Positions 57,889 through 64,000 of a stretch of 64,000 bases of DNA are shown one piece after another (within the stretch, counting starts at the first letter, position 1; the number at the start of each line of letters is the position of its first letter). The notes under the pieces were generated by a model. It ran no database searches. It was not told where the DNA came from and saw only the letters and a program-made list of their open reading frames with translations. The position numbers and the translations under genes are program-made. Origin of the DNA: Undibacterium sp. Jales W-56 (GTDB lineage: Bacteria; Pseudomonadota; Gammaproteobacteria; Burkholderiales; Burkholderiaceae_D); assembly GCF_025548535.1 (NCBI RefSeq), contig NZ_JAJLQW010000004.1, positions 361,981 to 425,980 of the forward strand, written 5' to 3'.

Positions 57889-57968
57889 ATACTCCACTTC
57901 AGTATATTTTTAATGCGAAATCAGTATATGCGGATTAAGCCTGATTTTTATAGAAATATGGGGAGTAT
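57889..57968 (+). repeat. 80-bp dispersed element, copy B
   Basis: ATACTC (57889-57894), GTATATTTTTAAT (57902-57914), TGCGG (57929-57933) and GGGGAGTAT (57960-57968). Spacings are 13, 27 and 31, one base less than copies A and C in the last interval. The ends ATACTCC and GGAGTAT are 7-bp inverted repeats. It lies between phoD and fadD, directly after the phoD terminator. Confidence 0.85.
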
Positions 57969-57995
57969 CCGAATTTACCGTAATCGGATGCAATC

Positions 57996-59678
57996 TCAGG
58001 CGGCTTTTTTCTCATCCCTTAATTCACGCCGCAAAATTTTGCCGACGTTGGTCTTCGGCAGTTCCAGGCGGAACTCGATGAACTTCGGTTTTTTGTAGGC
58101 GGTAAATTGCTCTTTGCAGTAATCCATGAGCTGCTCCACGGTCAGCGACGGATCTTTGCGCACCACAAATAATTTCACGGCCTCGCCTGAATTCGCATCC
58201 GGCACACCGACACACGCACACTCCAGCACGCCGGGATGCAAGGCAACCACGCCTTCAATTTCATTCGGATAGACATTGAAGCCAGAGACCAGGATCATGT
58301 CTTTTTTACGATCGACAATCGTGGTGTAACCGCGCGCATCCATGATCCCGACGTCGCCTGACTTGAAGAAACCATCCGCAGTCATGACCTTGGCGGTTTC
58401 ATCTGGACGGTTCCAGTAACCGACCATGACTTGCGGGCCGCGGATCGCGATTTCACCCGGCGTCCCCAATGGCACCGCATTGCCATCGTCGTCCAGAATC
58501 GCGATTTCGGTGGAAGGAATCGGCAGGCCTATCGTGCCGGAGAATTCTTTGGTTCTCGCTGGATTGGCGGTGGCAACCGGCGAAGTTTCAGACAAGCCAT
58601 AACCTTCGGCAATGGCGCAACCGGTGGTCTTCAACCATTTATCGGCAACCGCTTTTTGCACAGCCATACCGCCGCCGCTGCAAATCTCATAGCCGGAAAA
58701 ATCGAGTTTGGCAAAATCGGGATTGTTCAACAGGCCGTTGTACAGAGTATTCACCGCCGGGAAAATATTCACCTTGTATTTCGCCAATTCCTTGATAAAT
58801 CCCGGAATGTCGCGCGGATTGGGAATCAACAAGTTCATCGCACCGATACGGGTACCGAGCAGGCTGCACACCGTCAGGGCAAAGATATGATAAAGCGGCA
58901 AAGCGCAAACGATAATCTTCTGTTCAGAGGCACTCTGATTTTCCATGCCAGACATCAACCAGGCATCGTTTTGCAAAATATTAGCGATGACATTGCGATG
59001 CGACAGCGTGGCGCCTTTAGAGACGCCGGTGGTGCCGCCGGTATATTGCAGGAAAGCGATATCGTCATGACCCAGACTAACCGGTTGAAACGTCATGCGA
59101 CTCGATTCAGCCAGCATTTGCTTAAACCGTATTGCCCCTGGCAGAGAAAAAGCCGGCACCATTTTTTTGACATTGCGCACGACAAAATTGACGATCGCGC
59201 CCTTCACGCCGCCCAGCATATCGCCCATGGTGGCGACCACGATATGTTTGATCGGGGTGTTGCTCAATACCTGCTCCAGCGTAACGGCGAAATTTTCCAG
59301 AATGAAAATAGCTTCAGCGCCGGAGTCTTTTAACTGGTGTTCTAATTCGCGTGGCGTGTATAGCGGATTGACATTGACGACGGTATAACCTGCGCGCAGC
59401 ACGGCTGCCATCACGACCGGATATTGCAGGATGTTTGGCATCATGATGGCAACGCGAGCACCTTTTTTGAGCCCCTTGTTCTGCAGCCATGCGCCGACTT
59501 TTTTAGACAGCGTATCCAGCTCGCCATAGGTCAGAAATTTATCCATACAGGCGTAGGCATTACGTGCCGAGTATTTTTGAAACGACTCTTCCAGCACTTG
59601 CACTAACGATTGATATTGAGAGAAATCGATTTCTGCCGGAACGCCCTGCGGGTATGATTTCAGCCAAAACTTGTCCAT
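57996..59678 (-). CDS. fadD: Long-chain acyl-CoA synthetase
   Basis: An ATP-dependent fatty acid:CoA ligase of 560 residues, peripheral on the inner membrane, which activates imported fatty acids for beta-oxidation. The AMP-binding P-loop is LQYTGGTTGVSKGATLSH; further motifs are EGYGLSETSPVA, the linker region SGDVGIMDARGYTTIVDRKKD, and the C-terminal lysine in LPKTNVGKILRRELRD. N-terminus DKFWLKSYPQGVPAEIDF is typical of FadD. AAGGAAAA precedes the ATG. Single gene; no fadR-like site recognised. Confidence 0.95.
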   Translation of the reverse strand: MDKFWLKSYPQGVPAEIDFSQYQSLVQVLEESFQKYSARNAYACMDKFLTYGELDTLSKKVGAWLQNKGLKKGARVAIMMPNILQYPVVMAAVLRAGYTVVNVNPLYTPRELEHQLKDSGAEAIFILENFAVTLEQVLSNTPIKHIVVATMGDMLGGVKGAIVNFVVRNVKKMVPAFSLPGAIRFKQMLAESSRMTFQPVSLGHDDIAFLQYTGGTTGVSKGATLSHRNVIANILQNDAWLMSGMENQSASEQKIIVCALPLYHIFALTVCSLLGTRIGAMNLLIPNPRDIPGFIKELAKYKVNIFPAVNTLYNGLLNNPDFAKLDFSGYEICSGGGMAVQKAVADKWLKTTGCAIAEGYGLSETSPVATANPARTKEFSGTIGLPIPSTEIAILDDDGNAVPLGTPGEIAIRGPQVMVGYWNRPDETAKVMTADGFFKSGDVGIMDARGYTTIVDRKKDMILVSGFNVYPNEIEGVVALHPGVLECACVGVPDANSGEAVKLFVVRKDPSLTVEQLMDYCKEQFTAYKKPKFIEFRLELPKTNVGKILRRELRDEKKAA

Positions 59679-59983
59679 ACGGTTTTCCTTGTCTCTGAGT
59701 GTTGTTTTAATTTATTCAGCGTCAGTGCTGTCATTGATGCGCGGCACACTGCGGGCTGACAAACTGGTCTGCTTGCCTATACATACTGCGTCGGTAGTCG
59801 ATGCTAGCGGCAATGCGAAACCAAGGCAAGCCTTTTGCGGTCAACTTGAAAGCATCCTCTACTAATTTGCTGCAACGCACAATAAAATGCTCGTTGATTC
59901 ATGCAGCGCATTGCGCAAATTCACGATGTTTTTAAGCGCATCTGGTAACGGCAATCCATCGGCAGGCGGCCTGAAAACCCTGC
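59679..59983. other. Intergenic region upstream of fadD
   Basis: About 305 bp between fadD and the molybdopterin oxidoreductase gene, both leftward. It must hold the fadD promoter. I see no small gene, repeat or clear terminator in it. Confidence 0.5.
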
Positions 59984-62062
59984 TCAGGTTTTTTCCACCT
60001 GAACCAGCACATCATAAAACGTAGGACCGCCGCCCATATCGGTAAGTCGCTGGCTGGTAACTTCATTCGCATTTTTACGATCGGAGGCAAATTTTTTCCA
60101 CCAGATGGATAAGCCCACCACCAGACCTTTTCTGGCTTTGTCGGTGACTCTCGCAAGTGCAACAAAAGAGCCGCGATCATTAAAAATCCTGACGCGGTCG
60201 CCGGAGCTGATGCCGCGTTGCTGTGCGTCTTCAGGATGGATGTCTAGATGCGGCTCCCCTTCGGTATCGCGTAAACTTTGTACATTGACGAAACTCGAAT
60301 TCAGGAAATTACGGGCCGGCGGCGAGATCATTGCCAGCGGATATTTGCTGGCGAGTGCCGGATTACTCGCCGCCGACTCGTAGGGCGGGATATAGCTTGG
60401 CAAGGGATCATAGCCATCTTGTAGCATTTGCTGGCTATAGAATTCGCATTTGCCGGACGGGGTGGCGAAACCGCCTTGCGCGAACGGTGCGTCCGGCACG
60501 CGTAATTTTGCCCAGCCGGTTTTCTTCAGCGAGGCCCAGTCAAAATGAATCGCACGCACATCGGTTTGCTGGAACGCTTGCGCTGCCAGCTCATCATCGC
60601 TCTCGCTAAAACAAGCATCGTCGAAACCGACTTTTTTTGCCAGGAGCCGGAAGATTTCCGTATTCGGCTTGGACTCGCCCAAGGGCGCAATCGCCGGGTT
60701 ATTTGCCATCATATATAAATGACCGTAAGCGCTGTGGGCATCGATATGCTCAAGCTGGGTCGTTGCCGGTAAAACGATGTCGGCATAATCTGCCGTATCG
60801 GTTTGAAAATGTTCCAGCACCACGGTGAATAAATCCTCGCGGGCGAAGCCGCGCAGCACCGCGTCCGATTCCGGCGCCACCGCCACCGGGTTCGAGTTGT
60901 AGACAATCAGCGCTTCAATTCGCGGACCAAAACTGGCGGAACTCTCACGCAACAAATCGTCACCGATAGTGCTCATGTTGATGGTGCGCGGCGTCAGCGA
61001 TGGCGGGAAGAGGTCGGGCCGCTGTAAGCCCGCCATATTTTTGGGGAAGGCATCGGACAAGGACAGTTGCACGCCGCCGGCAGCGTGACGCCATGCGCCG
61101 ACCAGTGCGGGCAGGCAAGCGATATTGCGTACCGCCATGCCGCCGCCGCGCACCCTCTGCATGCCGTAGTTCATGCGTATCATGCTGGCTTCGCCACGTT
61201 GAGCACACTCGCCATAGCTGCGCGCCAGGCCGATGACTTCTGCCGCACTGATGCCGCAGGTGTCTGCGACGCGCTCTGGGGTCCATTCGGCTACGCGTTG
61301 CCTGAGTTGCTCAAAGCCCAGCGTATACGACGCAATATAGTCATGATCGATTAAATCTTCTTTGATCAGAATATGCATCATACCGAGCGCCAGTGCCGCA
61401 TCGGTGCCTGGCAATAAGGCGATATGCTGGTGACATTTTTCCGCCGTCAGAGAACGATACGGGTCTATCGCGATAATCCTGGCACCGTTGCGTTTTGCCT
61501 CCTGTACACGCATCCAAAAATGCAGATTCGAGGCGATAGGATTGCCGCCCCAGATCAAGATTAATCTGGCATTCTGGGTTTGCTCAACATCGGTGCCGAT
61601 ACGCGCGCCCAGTGTGTATTTATAGCCGGTACCGCCAGCGGTTGCACAAATCGTCCGGTCCAGAAAAGACGCGCCGATTTTGTGGAAAAACCGCTGCGAC
61701 ATACTATCGCCCTGCACCAGTCCCATGGTGCCGGCATAGCTGTACGGCAGTATCGCCAATGGATTCTTGGCAGCGATCTGTTTTAATTTCGCGGCAATCG
61801 TGGTCAGGGCTTCGTCCCAGCTAATTTGCTCGAACTTACCCTCACCTTTTTTACCTACGCGTTTTAGAGGATGCAGCACGCGATCCTTGTGATAGGTGCG
61901 CTCGGTATAGCGTGACACTTTAGTGCACAAAACGCCCGCCGTCGTCGGATGATCGGGGTCGCCACGGACTTCTGTGGCAATCCCATCTTGCACAGTCACG
62001 TGCAGGGCACAAGTATCTGGACAATCATGGGGACAGACGGCGCGGACTATTGTTGTGGTCAT
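59984..62062 (-). CDS. Molybdopterin-dependent oxidoreductase, formate dehydrogenase/DMSO reductase superfamily
   Basis: A 692-residue catalytic subunit binding bis-molybdopterin guanine dinucleotide and one [4Fe-4S] cluster. The cluster motif is C-x3-C-x3-C-x27-C, beginning CPHDCPDTC (residues 10-18) with Cys46 in GVLCTKVSRY. Further family stretches are LILIWGGNPIASNLHFWMRV and, in the C-terminal cofactor-closing domain, DTEGEPHLDIHPEDAQQRGI with GDRVRIFNDRG. The substrate and metal ligand cannot be read off. There is no Tat signal, so it is probably cytoplasmic. No electron-transfer subunit or cofactor gene is adjacent. AGGAAAT precedes the ATG. Confidence 0.9.
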   Translation of the reverse strand: MTTTIVRAVCPHDCPDTCALHVTVQDGIATEVRGDPDHPTTAGVLCTKVSRYTERTYHKDRVLHPLKRVGKKGEGKFEQISWDEALTTIAAKLKQIAAKNPLAILPYSYAGTMGLVQGDSMSQRFFHKIGASFLDRTICATAGGTGYKYTLGARIGTDVEQTQNARLILIWGGNPIASNLHFWMRVQEAKRNGARIIAIDPYRSLTAEKCHQHIALLPGTDAALALGMMHILIKEDLIDHDYIASYTLGFEQLRQRVAEWTPERVADTCGISAAEVIGLARSYGECAQRGEASMIRMNYGMQRVRGGGMAVRNIACLPALVGAWRHAAGGVQLSLSDAFPKNMAGLQRPDLFPPSLTPRTINMSTIGDDLLRESSASFGPRIEALIVYNSNPVAVAPESDAVLRGFAREDLFTVVLEHFQTDTADYADIVLPATTQLEHIDAHSAYGHLYMMANNPAIAPLGESKPNTEIFRLLAKKVGFDDACFSESDDELAAQAFQQTDVRAIHFDWASLKKTGWAKLRVPDAPFAQGGFATPSGKCEFYSQQMLQDGYDPLPSYIPPYESAASNPALASKYPLAMISPPARNFLNSSFVNVQSLRDTEGEPHLDIHPEDAQQRGISSGDRVRIFNDRGSFVALARVTDKARKGLVVGLSIWWKKFASDRKNANEVTSQRLTDMGGGPTFYDVLVQVEKT

Positions 62063-62289
62063 GCTATTTCCTAAATTTTTAACGCTAAATATGTGGTTTA
62101 TGTGGCTTTGCTTAAGAGCCGCTTAAGATTGACATGGCTGTCATGAGATGATTCGTATTTTCGCGGATGGCGGTTGTGAAGCAAAACAAAATGCGCAGCT
62201 ATTGTGATACGTATTTCTAGCTGAGGCATACTATATCGCTGAACGATAAGCATTGCTGATGAGCGCTCACCGTTCCGATCTGCGTGACT

Positions 62290-63204
62290 TTAAGATGGCA
62301 GAATATCTGGCTGATCTCCCAGGCGCTTACCGGGATTCTTCTGCTCCAATGCTAATAATGCGGCTGAATGGTCTGCGGTGGGCTGGCAGATAAGGAGCTG
62401 TTGATAAATCGCGGCAATCATCTCCGTGACAGGCAACTGCAAACCATTACTGTGAGCGGCTTGCAGGATATTTTGCATATCTTTGGACTGACTTTTTACT
62501 TGACCGCCGGGTAAAAAATTTCTGTCTAACATGCGCTGGCCATGCACCTCCAAAATACGACTTTCTGCAAAGCCGCCACGCAAAGCCTGTCGCACCGCAA
62601 CCGGGTCAGCACCGCCGGCCTGCGCCAGCAATAAGGCTTCCGCCACGATATTGATCGTGCCGCCAACGATCAATTGATTGCATAGTTTGGCTAATTGTCC
62701 GGATCCGGGCAAGCCAACTAGCGTCGGCTTTCCCAATACATCAAGCACGGGCTTGATTTTGATAAAGTCGGCGGAATTGGCGCCGGCCATAATAGCCAGG
62801 GTGCCCGCCTCCGCCCCAATCACGCCGCCCGATACCGGCGCATCAACAAAGCGGACTCCTTTATTTCCTAATATGATATTAAATTCCTGCGCCTCTTTTT
62901 GCTGAGTCGAACTCATGTCTATCCAGGTCTGGCCCGCCCGCAAGGATACGAAGGTTTGCTGAATCATCTCTCCAACAATATTCCCTGCTTCCAGCATGCT
63001 GATAATCAGATCGGCGCTGCCATCGGGTCCTGCAATAGCGCCCGACGGTGTGGCAGCGATTTCTGCGCCTAATTTTTTCAAAGGTTCGCATTTGGCGGTG
63101 GTACGGTTCCATACGGTCAATGCATATCCCGAGTTGAGTAAACGTGCTGCCATCGGCAAGCCCATCAAGCCGATTCCAAGAAAAGCGATGCGTGGTTTAT
63201 TCAT
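62290..63204 (-). CDS. 3-hydroxyisobutyrate dehydrogenase-family oxidoreductase
   Basis: A 304-residue NAD(P)-dependent beta-hydroxyacid dehydrogenase. The nucleotide fold opens IAFLGIGLMGLPMAARLLNS (residues about 6-25), the substrate-binding motif is DAPVSGGVIGAEAGTLAIMA, and the catalytic lysine is in GSGQLAKLCNQLIVGGT. Members act on 3-hydroxyisobutyrate, tartronate semialdehyde, 6-phosphogluconate-like or succinic semialdehyde substrates; this one is not assignable further. ATG 63204 is preferred; the longer frame to 63291 adds a non-family tail. Divergent from pagL. Confidence 0.9.
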   Translation of the reverse strand: MNKPRIAFLGIGLMGLPMAARLLNSGYALTVWNRTTAKCEPLKKLGAEIAATPSGAIAGPDGSADLIISMLEAGNIVGEMIQQTFVSLRAGQTWIDMSSTQQKEAQEFNIILGNKGVRFVDAPVSGGVIGAEAGTLAIMAGANSADFIKIKPVLDVLGKPTLVGLPGSGQLAKLCNQLIVGGTINIVAEALLLAQAGGADPVAVRQALRGGFAESRILEVHGQRMLDRNFLPGGQVKSQSKDMQNILQAAHSNGLQLPVTEMIAAIYQQLLICQPTADHSAALLALEQKNPGKRLGDQPDILPS

Positions 63205-63335
63205 GTCATTTATCTTTTTTAATTGAATGTGTCTGCAAGTTGTTGGTATGTTTTGATATTCGGCAATATGATTCTTAACTACTTGATACAATATCTTACG
63301 AATTCTTCTTTTACCCTCTTTCAGGACTCCGCTTT

Positions 63336-63875
63336 ATGAAATTTTCCCTTAAAAAATCCTTGTTGTGTGGACTAGCATTAGTGTTCACGCAATCATTAGC
63401 ACATGCGGTAGATTCAGCTTCATTGGAATTTGCCACCGGCAATAAGACAAAGATGCTGCGTGTCGGGGCACAGTGGAATTGGGATCAGCAATGGTATAAA
63501 TCGAATGGTACCCACATAGGCGGCTATTGGGATGCCACGCTGGCCAGCTGGCAGGGAAATAATTATCAGGGAATCGGTGCGAAACAGAATATTGTCGATG
63601 CAGGCATCACACCGGTATTCAGGCTACAAAACGATAGTAAAAAAGGCGCGTATGCGGAAGCTGGTATTGGCTTGCATATGCTATCGGATATCTACGATAA
63701 CAATGGTCGCAAGTTTTCGACGAATTTCCAGTTTGGCGATCACATAGGAGCGGGTTATGTGCTGTCTAACGGTTGGGATATCGCGCTGAAGATCCAGCAC
63801 TATTCAAACGGCGGTGTGAAGCATCCGAATCCTGGCGTGAATTACGCGGTCGTGAAGGCGGGGTATGCGTTTTAG
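63336..63875 (+). CDS. pagL: Lipid A deacylase PagL
   Basis: A 179-residue outer-membrane beta-barrel that removes the 3-O-acyl chain from lipid A, changing endotoxin activity. A signal peptide (KKSLLCGLALVFTQSLAHA) precedes VDSASLEFATGNKTKMLRVG. The family's catalytic His-Ser pair is seen in IQHYSNGGVKHPNPG, and the preceding strand GDHIGAGYVLSNGWDIALK and the final Phe (AGYAF) fit an eight-stranded barrel. Length matches Pseudomonas and Bordetella PagL. No PhoP-type site was identified. Single gene ending at a terminator. Confidence 0.92.
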   Translation: MKFSLKKSLLCGLALVFTQSLAHAVDSASLEFATGNKTKMLRVGAQWNWDQQWYKSNGTHIGGYWDATLASWQGNNYQGIGAKQNIVDAGITPVFRLQNDSKKGAYAEAGIGLHMLSDIYDNNGRKFSTNFQFGDHIGAGYVLSNGWDIALKIQHYSNGGVKHPNPGVNYAVVKAGYAF

Positions 63876-63932
63876 CCCGGTCGGTGAGCGCTGAGCGAAC
63901 GAGAATCAAACAGGAAGAAGAAGGCAAAAAAG

Positions 63933-63957
63933 AAAGGGGCTGCGGCTCCTTTTTTTA
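63933..63957 (+). terminator. Terminator of pagL
   Basis: AAAGGGGC-TGCG-GCTCCTTT (8-bp stem with one G-T pair, tetraloop) followed by TTTT, 58 bp after the pagL stop. The remaining 43 bases of the window show nothing recognisable. Confidence 0.8.
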
Positions 63958-64000
63958 CGTGCTGGATGGACAGTACAGAAGTCCGGAGATTGCCGTTCTG

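Noticed and set aside
58431..59333. 300-codon frame opposite fadD
   Set aside because: It lies entirely inside fadD on the other strand and lacks any domain; long shadow frames are expected in such coding DNA.

Overview
The window is 64 kb of ordinary, gene-dense chromosome from a betaproteobacterium, most likely of the Oxalobacteraceae (Undibacterium/Herminiimonas-like). The grounds are the moderate G+C, a dusB-fis pair, Coq7-type ubiquinone synthesis, paired Gram-negative porins ending in Phe, the tyrS-dtd-phosphatase cluster beside mepM-anmK, and the gltIJKL plus NAD-type glutamate dehydrogenase block. I see no prophage, transposase, CRISPR array, rRNA or tRNA. The family assignment rests on remembered protein families and gene order, not on a search.

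Layout. 1-6.3 kb: end of a D-lactate dehydrogenase-like FAD oxidase, a GcvA-like LysR regulator, a membrane PAS-GGDEF-EAL protein, an aldo/keto reductase and the alanine transaminase alaC. 6.3-11.6 kb: peptidoglycan turnover and recycling (mepM, anmK), divergent from tyrS-dtd-phosphatase. 11.8-16.5 kb: a fused M16 protease and NADH dehydrogenase II, separated by 0.5 kb filled with palindromic repeats. 16.9-24.3 kb, all rightward: dusB-fis, purH, ruvC, ruvAB (with an SOS box), yaiI, a hydratase and a glutathione transferase. 24.4-27.9 kb: two porins, then coq7. 28-36.7 kb: a Na+/H+ antiporter family protein, uvrD, and the thiCSGDE operon behind a TPP riboswitch. 36.8-44.8 kb: a TPR-GGDEF sensor, valS, a DUF2147 protein, a DUF3025 protein and pyrC. 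45-53.6 kb: a glutamate/aspartate uptake and breakdown block (gltIJKL, a second binding protein, glutamate dehydrogenase), a HypT-like LysR regulator and an orphan branched-chain-type binding lipoprotein. 53.8-64 kb: an Atm1-like ABC exporter, an acyl-CoA thioesterase, a Tat-exported PhoD phosphatase, fadD, an orphan molybdopterin oxidoreductase, a beta-hydroxyacid dehydrogenase and the lipid A deacylase pagL.

How the parts work together. Thiamine genes form one leftward, riboswitch-controlled unit. Glutamate can be imported by GltIJKL and deaminated by the neighbouring dehydrogenase. Holliday-junction processing genes sit together, with ruvAB under a probable LexA site. Two c-di-GMP proteins with intact catalytic and inhibitory-site motifs lie 35 kb apart.

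The least explained content is intergenic. Three copies of an approximately 81-bp element have four conserved blocks at fixed spacing and short terminal inverted repeats (31979-32059, 44875-44955, 57889-57968). There is also a family of palindromes (14879-14940 and 29375-29435) and a 116-bp imperfect palindrome (14953-15068). I found no coding system that looks undescribed; these repeats are the best candidates for something new.
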